NCBI GenBank assembly: GCA_050084985.1
Contig: JBITNC010000001.1
Location: 167,834,001 to 167,898,000, forward strand
Direction of reading: 5' to 3'
DNA: 64,000 nt
DNA from: Nageia nagi
Taxonomy: Eukaryota > Pinophyta
The notes beneath the pieces are model-generated. The model was not told the DNA's origin, ran no database searches, and worked only from the letters and a program-made list of their open reading frames with translations. The position numbers were made by a program, and so were the translations under genes. Below are positions 23,100 to 33,561 of this stretch, one piece after another. Numbering within the stretch: the stretch's first letter is position 1; every line of letters starts with the position of its first letter.

Positions 23100-23460
23100 C
23101 CATAAAAATGTAGAGCTCAGGTCTTAGAGGATGACGATGTCAAATTCCTTCAAAGGATTCGTAGGCGATATAAGTAGCTTGATGGTAATGGGAACTTCAT
23201 TCCTTTTTGCAAGTTTGATCTCTCTCTATTTTTCGTTATTACAGAAGTCGCAAGGTTTGGTTTTACAATACATTTAATGTTTTCTTTGTGGTTTAGAATC
23301 TCGTCGACGCATATGTTGAAGAAACACTGGAAATTGGTTACAGAATCTGGTCTCACAGTAATAGATCACTTTCAACTAACCATAGAAAGTTCTCAAACCA
23401 CAGGAATGCTGAAAAAGGTAGTAGGGTCTAGACCTATAATCGCCAAATGCGCTTGCTAAA
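23100..23460 (-). pseudogene. PPR-like fragment in the insert
   Basis: The minus strand reads M-R-P-D-S-V-T-N-F-Q-C-F-F-N-I-C and I-L-N-H-K-E-N-I-K-C-I-V, plausibly the -RPDSVT---L-AC---L--GK-IH-YV pattern of a PPR protein. It lies upstream, in the minus sense, of the clearer fragment at 22262-22810. Family assignment is less secure. Confidence 0.5.
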
Positions 23461-25359
23461 TCCTTCGAGATCTTTTCAACCTTTTTCATTTGGGTGAGGC
23501 ACTGGTCCAAACAACTCATAGGTCCCTGAAACACATCCAATTAATGAAATACCATATCATATACTCCTCAGCGTATTCAACTCCATAATCAATGCTCCCT
23601 TTGATAACATCCAATGAGATAAATCAAACATGCGTAGATTATGTACAACAGAGTTAGTATACCCGGCATCCGAGAGTTTGTGTCTTAATGGATCAATCTA
23701 TTGTTTTCTGTTGGTATTTTTTTTTACAAGGAGGATTTCTGATTATAGGTCCCATTAATGGATTTAGTATTTCTATTAATTAATAATAGAGGACTCTAAA
23801 TGAAAAATAGTCACAATAACATCATATATCATTTATGTTAAAATAAAAAGGTTTTAAAAATTAGAAAAATATAATAAAGATACAAATCACATCACTACAA
23901 TGTGTATTATTATTTATATAAGATGGTGTACTCCATTGGTAAGTATATGTTAAATATGAAACTAATTAATTGAAGATGATGAAAATTTGTTTGAAAGGGA
24001 TATTGACTTGATATATATATATATATATATTCCCTAATTAAATTTAAAATATGGTATTGAAACAGTTATCCATGAATATTAGATTTTCATTTGAATCTTG
24101 ATTGAATGTTTCTTTTAAATACTTTATGGTCAAGGAAGAGAGGTGGCATCCACAAGGCATAAAACCTCTTAAGACCACAATGGAGATAAATTCTCAATAG
24201 ATGATGTGTTATTTTCATAAATAGTTGTATGAATTAAAACTATGATGTACATATGTATTTAGGTCCAAAAGTGATGAGTTGTCCTTATCCTCTTACGCTC
24301 AAAATCCTCCCTAGTACTTGACCCATTCACCCAAGGACTAGGGAGTTTTTCAATGCTCAATGCTCGATGCTCGTTGAAGGTGTTCCATGATGAGTTAAAG
24401 ATAACTAACTAGGCCATTGATATGAAATAAAATGATGTATTCCAATTGTATTAAGATTGTATTACATTTGTATGATGTATTATCTTTTGTAATTGTTTGT
24501 AATTAAATGACGAAGACTTCAAGAGTTATATGAACTTTACTCGATGTAAATGACCTTCTTGTAATAGATTAATATTTTTTTTTTAACTTAGAAATGATCA
24601 ATAAGATTTTGTTGTATGGTAAATGAAAAATAGATGATTTTATATTTGGTTTATGTAAGTTATTAGTATTATGATTTAATGAGTTTCTTTATGAAATATA
24701 ATATGATTAATTCTAGGTGGGAATTAATATTTATTTTTACATAAAATGATTAATGGATATGACAAATTGTTAAGGGTTGATGAAAATAATGAATTATATA
24801 AGAAGTAGGTTACTTATCCCAATAAATCCAAAATTATCCCAATGACTTAGAAATAATCCTAAATTTGAACTAGGGTTCTAGATGATGATTTGGGATCATT
24901 TGAGAAACTTTAGGGACCCTTAGGATTAAAATGGGTATTAATGGGATCCAATGGGGATGAATGGGATCTTTTGAGATTCCATAGAAAACACTAGGGGATC
25001 TAAATAGTAAAACTTCTTGAATAAAGTTAAAAATAAGGTTTGAACTTAAATGAATGATATTAAATCTTATAGCATGACATATACCCTTTCTCAAGCTCAA
25101 GCAAAGGTAATGAAGTTCAAATAAAACTAGGGCACAATCATCAAGAGTATCCACTCGCAAGTGAAATACCTAGTGATCATACCCTCATAATTATAAAGAA
25201 AGGATGAGGAATAAATAAAGTTGATAAGATATCAACATATAATGTATGTGGGATATAAGTCTACTAACAGTAAACCTTAAGATACGAACAAATCAATAAA
25301 CAATAAAAAAATTATCTTAATTTAGGGTTTTAGATGGTGAAAGTTTGGGTTGCATTACA
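23461..25359. other. AT-rich remainder of the insert
   Basis: No gene recognised. Contains an (AT)n run at 24010-24030. Near 24260 it also has a GTCCAAAAGTGATGAGTTG phrase related to the CAAAAGTGATAAGTTGG phrase at 6427-6890, which suggests a shared dispersed element. Confidence 0.5.
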
Positions 25360-25425
25360 AAAACTTTTCTTGATGCTTTAAAATAAATTATTTAAATCAT
25401 AATAATTCATTTTTAGGTATCTACA
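25360..25425 (-). repeat. Gypsy A 3' LTR, part 2 (LTR start)
   Basis: The plus strand reads GATGCTTTAAAATAAATTATTTAAA to ...TTAGGTATCTACA. The same terminal segment occurs in the LTRs at 30140-30206 and 56700-56761. Confidence 0.88.
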
Positions 25426-25440
25426 TTTTTCCCCTCTTTA
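25426..25440 (-). promoter_or_regulatory. Polypurine tract of gypsy A
   Basis: The minus strand reads AAAGAGGGGAAAAA immediately before the LTR start TGTAGA, the plus-strand priming site. Confidence 0.8.
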
Positions 25441-26410
25441 GAGGTGTGATTGAAGAAATGAGATTACATATCCAAAGAAGAAGTATAGAAGAAATTTTTG
25501 AAATCTTTATCGAGCATTTCCATTTGATGATGATGATGGGGGTCCTTTATTACCCCCTTTTGGCTTGGTTTTCCTAGGAAAGCTCTCTAAGTGATGTAAT
25601 CAAGACAAAACCTGAAGAAGTACATCCTTTTTCCCCCTACACTATTCAACCATAAATCTAGTCATTCCATTGTCTTTGATTCCTAAGAAGCTAATGCTCT
25701 TACATACATGCCTAGATATAGAATTAATCCTCTGATGCCAAATATAGGTTCATTGATGTGAACATTGCTAACAGTGTATGAACAGTATGGTACATCATTG
25801 ATAGCATGTATTATACTTCTTTTGGATTTCTCCTTTTGGTGTAAGTACCTACAAAGAGAGTTAGATATACCTTGTATAAATACATTTTGGATACACAATG
25901 AGTTGTATTTTTCATTGATGATGATTCAATATCATCAATCTACTTATGATTGCATTGCCAATTTATCTTTTAAGTGAGTGAACTCTCACTAGCTGTATCG
26001 ATGGCTATCAATAGTCATATGTTTTATGTCTATGACTTTGAGACATTATGATTTGTATATTTCCAAGTAAAAACCATATGGATACACAATAAGTTGCATC
26101 ATCCATTGAAGATGAATTAATGTCAACAACATGCTCATGGTTGTACCATCATTTTAACTTTTAATTAAGTGAACTCTCACTAGCTATATCAATGGTCATT
26201 GATGACCTAGCATTTTTATATCTATGGTCTAGAGATATTATAATGTATTTTTTATTTTTTATTTTTTTCATGTTTATAATGGCATACAAACAATAATGCA
26301 CACCATTAATAGCATTATAATAGTAAATTAAATTGCATAAATTAAAATTAAAAGTAAAATACATGTACCTTGCATGAAATATTTATTATTTTGCAAGGTG
26401 CGAGGCCATT
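25441..26410 (-). repeat. Gypsy A pre-3'-LTR spacer with ~191 bp tandem units
   Basis: Two units about 191 bp apart share (plus strand) GTGAACTCTCACTAGCT followed by ATCGATGGCTATC-like palindromic sequence (25975 and 26167). Matching paired units occur in gypsy B (49876, 50066) and gypsy C (58886, 59086). No protein is evident. Confidence 0.75.
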
Positions 26411-27660
26411 ATCTTACACAAAGAAGAATTTGAGGTGGGTGGAATTGAAGTTTTTTAATTCTTCTTTTCCATCCACGGATGATAGCTTGTAATCTCTTGA
26501 TCTTGTTGCTTCAATGACCACAAATGGGATAATCCAATTTGGTTCAAATTTTCCTTTTACTTCATCATTTGTAGTTATTTGGTTGATGTTTTCTTTCAAC
26601 ACTAAGTCCCTATTTCAAACTCCTTAGATTTGATATTTTTGCCAAATTCCCACTTTATCTTTGCATTATATGCTTTCTGATGTCCAATTGCCTTGATTCT
26701 TTTTTCATCAAGTGATTCCAACTTTTATAACCTAGCCTTTCTTGCTTCTTAATCTGATATGTCTCCTTGTAGTGAGATTCTTAAAGATGCCAATTCCAAT
26801 TCTAATGGTACTAGAACCTCATCTTCATAGACTAATGAAAATGGTATTACCCCAGTGGTTATTTTGATACTTGTTTGGTATGTCCAAAGTGTATAAGGTA
26901 ACTATTCATGCCAATATGCTTTGTACTTATCCCATGTTTTTTCCAAAATACTCTTTATGGTCTTGTTTGATGCTTCTGCTTGACCATTCCCTTGAGGATA
27001 GTATACTTAATAAAATATTTGAACAATATGAAACTTTTTACAAAAGGATTTCATGACCTTACCTTTGAAATTTGGCCTATTATTTGTGATCAACCTTTGT
27101 GGTACTCCAAATTATGTAATGATATTTTAAATCAAGAAAGCAATGATTTTGTCTTATGTTACTAATTTCATTAGAATGGTCTCCACCCATTTTGTGATAA
27201 ATTCTATGGCTATGATGATAAACTTGTGACCTTCCCTTGAATGTGGATTGATAAGCCCAATCAAGTCTATGTCTCATGTTGAAAATGGCCATTGTGAAAT
27301 TATTGAGTTCAATTCTTGGGTTGGTTGCTTCTTTAAATTAGGATGTTTTTGATATTATAAACAAGTCTTAACATGATTTTTTGTAATCCTTATCCATTGT
27401 ATGATAATAGTAAACCAATTCATAAAAGCTTAGTGTACAATTCTTTTGCAAAGAAGTGCCCTCCACAAAACCCATCATGTGCTTGTTCTAATGCTATTAT
27501 TATTCCATGTTGTGTTAGACATCTTAAAAGAGCCCCCTCAAATGACCTTCTATACAAAACTTCACCAATAATCACATATTTGATAGTTTTTCTCTTCAAT
27601 CTAACCCTTTCATTTCTATCAAAACATGATGGAACCATTTGATCTTTCAAATAATTGTAA
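26411..27660 (-). pseudogene. Gypsy A integrase
   Basis: The minus strand reads L-Y-R-R-S-F-E-G-A-L-L-R-C-L and H-D-G-F-C-G-G-H (HHCC zinc finger, 27420-27650). A DDE core in pieces follows, with I-T-N-N-R-P-N-F, Y-Y-P-Q-G-N-G-Q-A-E-A-S-N-K, L-P-Y-T-L-W and F-S-L-V-Y. The C-terminal domain at 26414-26602 reads L-K-E-N-I-N-Q, F-E-P-N-W, Y-K-L-S-S-V-D-G. Several stops and frameshifts. Known role: cDNA insertion. Confidence 0.88.
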
Positions 27661-27721
27661 ATATCAACATACCATTGTTCATAATCATCTTCTAGATCGA
27701 TATGGAATGCATGTACTTTCT

Positions 27722-28205
27722 CTATGTGATCAAGGTAAGAAGGTGTACCAAGATTTTGATTGTGAGTATAGTCTCTTCATCTTCTATCTCAATTGATGAT
27801 AATGAAGCTACACTTACCAATGCATTTGCATACTTGTTAATAGTCCTTGGAATGTTCTGAATACTATATCTATTAAACTTATCAAGAAATTTAGCAACTA
27901 CTATCGTATATGGCTTCAACTTCTCATCTTTTGTATTATATAAATCATTTACTTGATTAAAAATAAGCTAAGAATCACCATATACTTGAAAATCCTTAAT
28001 TTTTAGAAACAAAGTTTCTTTTAGTCCCAAAATCAGAGCCTCATATTCTATCATATAGTTAGTGCATTATAAACTAAGTTTATATTCCATGGGGATTACC
28101 TCATTAGATGATGGTACCAAAATAATACCTATCCCTACTTTATAAGCACATTTTGATCCATCAAAATAAAAAGTCCAAGCTGTAGGTTCATCCTCCATGT
28201 AGCAC
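27722..28205 (-). pseudogene. Gypsy A second (plant-type) RNase H
   Basis: Reads W-T-F-Y-F-D-G-S-K-C, V-I-P-M-E-Y-K-L, C-T-N-Y-M-I-E-Y-E-A-L-I-L-G-L and V-Y-G-D-S, then I-P-R-T-I-N-K-Y-A-N-A-L. These are the DG-S, E and D positions of an RVT_3-type RNase H, followed by the IPR-EN--ADAL tail. This extra domain downstream of the normal RT-RNase H is diagnostic for Tat/Ogre lineages. Confidence 0.88.
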
Positions 28206-29834
28206 ACATACTCATCTAGGATTGTCATTTCTTCACCATCACATCATTGATAGCATTCAGATAAGGTTTCACATTGTTGGCAAAGTGTATCTTCATCATG
28301 TTCATCTGGGAATTATTTATACACCATTATACCATCATTTTGAGAGAATTTTGCTATCAAGTCTATAATTTTTTATCCTTTTACAAATTTTTATTTTACC
28401 ATATGGATATCAAATTCTTGTAACAACATCAACCACTTAGCTACCCTTCTTGATAAATGTTGCTTTGCTATAAGATATTTCAATGGGTTAATTAGGCTAA
28501 TAACATATGTAGCACAACATAATAGATAATACCTTAGTTTTTCTTAAGTAAAAATAATACCAAAGCAAAGCTTTTCCATAGGTTTGTATCTTGTTTTATA
28601 ATCAATAAGAGTTTGGATAAGTTAATATATTTCTCTTTATTTATTCTTATCATATTTCTGACACAACATTTCCCCCAAGTCATACATAGTGGTTAATATA
28701 TAAAGATATGTTGGCTTTTAAAATCCATGGGCACTAAGATGTGAGGATTTAGTAAATGTTATTCTATGTCCTCAAATGCTTTTTGACATTTATCATCCCA
28801 TACAAACTTTACATCCTCTTTCAACAAATGAGTAAATGGTCTACATTTATCCCCAAGTTGAGAGATGAACCTTCTTATCAAATATATCTTTCTTTGAGAC
28901 TTCTTATTTGTTTGAAGTTATTTGGATTTGGCATGCTCACTATGGTTTTTACCTTTTTAGTATCCACCTCAATACCCCTTTTTGAGACCATGAAACCAAG
29001 CAACTTTCTTGAAGTAACACCAAAATATTGCTCTTTCTTTATTCTTATCATCATTTTGACATAACATTTCCCCCAATGCATACAAAGTGGCTACTATATA
29101 AAGATATGCTGGCTTTTAAAATCTATGGGCACTAAGATGTGAGGATTTAGCAAATATTATTATCTATCCTCAAATGCTTTTTTACATTTATCATCCCATA
29201 CAAACTTGACATCCTCTTTTAACAAATAAGTAAATGGCCTACATTTATCTTCAATTTGAGAGATGAACCTTCTTACCAAATTTATCTTTCCTTGGAGACT
29301 TCTTAGTTGCTTGAGGTTATTTGTATTTAGCTTGATCACTATGGCTTTTACCTTTTTATGATCCACCTCAATACCCCTTTTTGAGACCATGAAACCAAGC
29401 AACTTTCTTGAAGTAACACCAAAAGCACATTTTTGAGGTTTTATTCTAAGCTTGTACCTTTTGAGAATGTGAAATACATCTTCAAGGAGTTCTAAATGAT
29501 CTTGTATTTGCTTTGATTTGACCAAGATATCATCAACATATACCTACATTAATTTATAAATATGTTCATGGAACATAGATACCATAGCTCTTTGATAAGT
29601 AGCAACTACATTTTTCAATACAAAGGGCATAAATTTCCAACAAAAATTTCCCTAGGTGTAGTAAAAGTAGTCTTATGTTGATCAGTTGAATTGATTAGAA
29701 TTTGATTATATCCTAAAAGAATCCATCCATAAAAGATGAGGTATCATGATCAAAAATACTATCCACAATCATATACATATTAGCCAATGGAAAATCATCT
29801 TTTTTACAAGCATTATTAATATGCATATCCACAA
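28206..29834 (-). pseudogene. Gypsy A reverse transcriptase and RNase H
   Basis: From about 29830 leftward: Y-N-Q-I-L-I, D-Q-H-K-T, Y-Q-R-A-M, then the catalytic Y-V-D-D-I-L-V at about 29527-29547. Next come H-L-E-L-L-E-D-V-F, K-C-A-F-G-V, L-L-G-F-M-V-S-K-R-G-I-E-V-D and F-T-Y-L-L-K. The RNase H end reads I-N-P-L-K-Y-L, then R-R-V-A-K-W-L-M-L-L-Q-E-F-D-I. A 398 bp part of the thumb/connection is tandemly duplicated (28633-29428). The protein starts abruptly because everything upstream is deleted. Confidence 0.88.
28633..29428 (-). repeat. 398 bp tandem duplication within pol
   Basis: AAGATATG(T/C)TGGCTTTTAAAAT occurs at 28703 and 29101, and the following ~390 bases match closely. The encoded segment G-V-T-S-R-K-L-L-G-F-M-V-S is therefore present twice. 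It arose after insertion or in the source copy. Confidence 0.9.
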
Positions 29835-30206
29835 GTGCAAATTTAAATGCAAGAAATAAGATGATAGGTGTAGCAAATCTATGAATAGGTGGTATTACAA
29901 AATACCTTTGTTGGTCAGGTAAAATGATATTGCATGTTCTAATCTTTCTCTCTCTAGATCTTGACCATTTTGTTTATGTTTCTTTTGATATTCTTTTATA
30001 ACAATATTTTGATCCCCTTGGATTCTTGGGAACATTACCTTTTTCATTATTTGTGGTGTCTCTTTTTATTTTTAACACCTATTATATTATACAATGGTCC
30101 ATTACATTGCATTGGGTATATTTTAACCCGTTTTCTAATAAAACATTCCTTTGATTCTTTAAAATGAATTATTTAAATAATAATAATTTATTTTTAGTTA
30201 TCTACA
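29835..30206 (-). repeat. Gypsy A 5' LTR remnant
   Basis: Homologous to 20455-20787 plus 25365-25425; ends ...TTATCTACA at 30206. The inner part of the LTR is missing and pol follows directly, marking a deletion junction near 29835. Confidence 0.88.
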
Positions 30207-30211
30207 CCATC
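30207..30211. repeat. Target site duplication, right copy (gypsy A)
   Basis: CCATC, identical to 20137-20141. Confidence 0.9.
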
Positions 30212-30423
30212 ATCACCAAAAACATCTTCTATCAATGCTTACAAATAATCTAAAAAATTATTAATAAAAATAAAAAAGATTCAATCTTATACATACTAAT
30301 TTCTAGCTAAAAAAAATAGTAATTACTTACTCCATTATCCACACAACATTGCAACTTGTCCCACCCCTCATGGACATTATAAGTTAGTTCTTTGTCTATT
30401 GGTTGATGATTATATTTTTCCAC
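30207..30423 (-). pseudogene. Unidentified minus-strand gene: penultimate exon and split last exon
   Basis: A 31-codon open segment (30331-30423) reads V-E-K-Y-N-H-Q-P-I-D, L-T-Y-N-V-H-E-G-W-D-K-L and C-C-V-D-N-G. It is bounded by a TTTTTGTAG acceptor and a GTAAGT donor. After a short intron-like stretch with an acceptor at about 30250, the next segment carries A-L-I-E-D-V-F-G-D-D-G, which continues at 20141 beyond the gypsy element. The phases of the two exons differ by one base, so an indel or another splice site is needed. Family unknown. A possible upstream hydrophilic, Lys-rich exon lies at about 32360-32690. Confidence 0.45.
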
Positions 30424-30429
30424 CTACAA

Positions 30430-32205
30430 AAATGTAATGGTGTGGGTTAGTGATAAAATGAAGTACTTATAACCAACTTTTTGATTGGTATAATGTAACA
30501 TTAAATGGTTTGGTCTAGTTGAGTTCTTTATTACCTATAATAGTAGGTTCCTTGAAAGAGCAGAAGGTGGTGGGAATGCACTTGTGTTGGTTTTCTACTC
30601 AATCTAGGTTATAGGCTAGTTCTTATCTATTGTAAAGGTTTAAAGTAACAAGAAAGAGATAAAAAGGTAGAGAGTTATAGGAAAGGGATGAATACATTAA
30701 ACTAAAACTTAAAAAAGAACCATACATCTTAGGTATTACAGCATAGGTAGCAATCCATAGCCAAGATTAAGAATAGCAAGCTATCTTACCCTTGGGGTAT
30801 CACAATCATAATACATAGCCATAACTCAAGACAACATCCCATACATGACATTCACAAAAGTAATAAATAGCCACTTGTTGCAAAAGGGAAAATTATTATC
30901 TATTCGCATTATAATATATGAAAGCATCTTACAGACCTAGGCAAATTTGCTAGAATATCCAACCTTTTTGACTTATAATAGTCCATAATTTATACATTCA
31001 CCTACTTAATTGGGTGTTTGTCTACCATAAATACACATAATTATTCATCTTGGTTAAAAATAGTAAAGAAAACTATTTACAATAAATATTACAAATGTGT
31101 TAGATTACATAACGAATAAGTACCAACAGCATGACCATCTAAAAATTCACAATTTCTAAGAAGTTGTATCCATTTAGTCATAATATTTCTGACATATCAT
31201 TGACTATTTTTTATGGATTTGTAGTTGATTGAAGATGCTACCTTCTAGTTTTGTAGCTGATTCAAGAAGTAATCATATACAATTTGATAGGTACAATCTG
31301 GCACTATGTTCTGTTGGTAGTTATCTACTTCTCTACAACCATTGATGATCCATATTGTAGTTCTAATTGAATAGATTAATGGGGTCCATGAATAATATAT
31401 CAAATTAGTTTGAGAAGAAACTACCATTGTTATGTGTAAATGAGTTGAATTCGACACATTAACAGGGCCCCAAGAGTCAAACAATTAAGATCAAGTGAAT
31501 TCAGGTGTTACTTCTTGCCCAACATTGCTTTCTTAGTTTGGTGGATTCTATTTCTCTTCATCAAGTATTATTGATGATTTGGATCTTCTTTGTACCTGCT
31601 AATTTTAGCCAAAAGTTCTAACATCATTACTCAAAATTTATGGGCTCTATTTGGTACCTTCATGAAATATCATCTGCCATTGCTTATTTCAAGACTAGCT
31701 ATTTTTTCACAAAAATGATGATGTCATTGCTAAAAATTGATGGGTGATGTTTACTTTTGGGCATCTTCCACTAAGTTTTTGGACATAACTTGGACTTATA
31801 TTTTTAACAACTCTCAAACATTGTATTTATAATAACTCCCAAACTTTTCCTTAGACTTTCACTTCCCATACATAATACAATACTACCTATATATGATACA
31901 TTTACTCCTAGACATGACTCTTTCATATATACAGTTCTTGACCTTTTTTACTATTAACATGACTAAAGTTTATCCCTAGGAGTTATTGCAACACCCACTA
32001 GATTTTGACTAGAAAATTTTGAGGTAAAATATCTAAGACCAAGACTTATATATACAACACCCAAAACTCTTTAGACTCAATTCAAATAGAAGATTAAATA
32101 CATATGAATGAAAAAGAGAAAAGGGACTAGGGAAAAATAAATGAAAGAATAAAATAATAATAATGTGTTATCCCATAATCAAAGTGCAATTCTAAAGGAA
32201 TACAC
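30430..32205. other. Non-coding or decayed DNA upstream of the minus-strand relic
   Basis: No recognised domain. A minus-strand open stretch at 31245-31484 (W-T-P-L-I-Y-S-I, I-I-N-G-C-R-E-V-D-N-Y-Q-Q) could be another exon of the unidentified gene, but I see no supporting homology. Confidence 0.35.
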
Positions 32206-32207
32206 AA

Positions 32208-32312
32208 CTCTAAGAGTCTTGCATAATGACATGGTGCATGCTTTCAGGTAGAAAGGAAACTAAAATATTTATGTTGAAATGGGTAGTTGGGATGATACTC
32301 ATAAAGAAGCCT
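32208..32312 (+). pseudogene. Tiny PPR relic (E motif and DYW downstream block)
   Basis: CTTGCATAATGACATGGTGCATGCTTTCAGGTAGAAA matches the segment right after the DYW domain at 36373. About 20 bases later, V-E-M-G-S-W-D-D matches the E-region phrase V-K-V-D-S-W-D-D at 35810. Two non-adjacent pieces of the same family are fused here. Confidence 0.6.
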
Positions 32313-32319
32313 TGAATCC

Positions 32320-33555
32320 TCTATTTTCATGCACTTATATAATTATGTGTCTTAAATTTTCTTTTTCTTGATGCTATGAAGTGGGAGTGGGATGCAAGCT
32401 CTTTTGGTGATTCTTCTCTAGGAATCCTAGTATGTCGGCATTCTTCTTTTTTCACCACTCTCTTTGCCAAACTCTTGTATACTTCCTTGGAAATAGTGGC
32501 TTTTCTTTTTTCAATGAAACATTACTTAAGTGGAAATTTTTCAATCCCCTACATCACTTTGTTCCTTTTCCTCTTGATGCTTATAGCCATATATTTTAGC
32601 GGCCCATTTGATGCTCCATTTATCTTTGAATTGCCCTTAAAGGTGGAGGATCAATATGTTTTTTGCTACAAGTACATAATAATGAAAAATTAGTTTCATT
32701 TTTTTAGAATATAAGTGTACAGAGTAAAAAAAACTATTAGTAATAAACTAAAATTAAATCCACATACCCTTCTCACTTTGATTTCTCCATGGTTTATCCA
32801 ATGTCTTTTGAAATTTAATGCAATTAGCATTTTTTATTGCTTCAGAAAATAGAAACCTTAAACAATAACCATTTCAAATATTAGTAAATTGATAGAGTAT
32901 AAAATTGTATATAAAAATTATATTTTTCAAGGCATCAACTTTTATTGGATTCATCGTAAAGAACTTCACTATCAAGTTTCACTTTAATCTCAATTCCTTG
33001 TGATCCATTGCAAGTGATGTATCCTAAAGGTTGATTTACCAACATTGTAGTTTCTTGATTTACTAAGATATATTATATACATTAAGATATTAATAAAATA
33101 ATAAATATCAAAAAAATAATAATAATTTATTATAAAGTAACAATTCAAATTAAAAAATGAACTGGTTAGAGTGCTTGGACCCCTTTGAATGATGTCCTCA
33201 TCAACATCATCATCACCCTTGATGGTTTTTGCAAATTGCTTTCATGCATTTGGGGGAAATATCCCACACCTTCTTATATAAATTTTTCAAAGGTTTCAAA
33301 CTATAAAAAGTAAAAATAAAAGTTATATGCCTTACAAAATTAATATCATCAAGTAAATAACAATAACATTACATTAATAATTTAAAACGTATTGATACTT
33401 ACCCATTCGATCCCAGATTATTTATTACTAGTCATTTCACTAGTACTTTCAGTACTCCTTTCAATAGTTTTTTTTCTCTTTTAATTCTTTGTACTAGATG
33501 TCTCTATAATCCCATCTATCATGATGATGACTACTAAAGAGAAAATAACAAATAT
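32320..33555. other. AT-rich DNA, possible minus-strand exon
   Basis: On the minus strand, 32360-32690 reads a basic stretch (S-I-K-R-K-R-N-K, E-V-Y-K-S-L-A-K-R-V-V-K-K-E-E-C) with two stops, possibly an exon of the relic gene at 30207-30423. The remainder to 33555 shows only AT-rich sequence. Confidence 0.35.
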
Positions 33556-33561
33556 ATCTAA

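Larger units (their letters stand above)
20788..25359. mobile_element. 4.57 kb insertion inside the gypsy A LTR
   Basis: The LTR homology stops after ...TTACAATAAAAT and resumes at AAAACTTTTCTTGATGCTTTAAAAT. The insert starts TGTAAAAACCC and ends GCATTACA, so it has TGTAA...TTACA ends, flanked by AAAAT (20783-20787) and AAAAC (25360-25364), a 4/5 target duplication. That is how LTR elements integrate, but I cannot see a matching pair of internal LTRs, a PBS or pol. It carries a ~148 bp degenerate array and PPR fragments on the minus strand. It may be a non-autonomous (LARD-like) element or a decayed composite. Confidence 0.65.
20142..30206 (-). mobile_element. Gypsy A: Ty3/gypsy (Tat/Ogre-like) with a nested insertion
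   Basis: Minus-strand element: 5' LTR remnant at the right (29835-30206), then directly reverse transcriptase, RNase H, a second plant-type RNase H, integrase, a non-coding spacer, a purine tract and the 3' LTR (20142-20787 plus 25360-25425, split by an insert). Both outer ends are TGTAGA/TCTACA and are flanked by a perfect 5 bp CCATC duplication. Gag, protease, the PBS and the inner part of the 5' LTR are deleted. The extra RNase H places it in the Tat/Ogre branch. All frames are broken. Confidence 0.9.

Noticed and set aside
24008-24032. (AT)n run as an origin or regulatory site
   Set aside because: An ordinary microsatellite in AT-rich DNA.
32376-32693. 105-codon plus-strand frame with hydrophobic stretches (possible membrane protein)
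   Set aside because: The antisense reads as a basic, exon-like segment of the minus-strand relic gene; the hydrophobic look is the usual antisense effect. Left undecided but not called.
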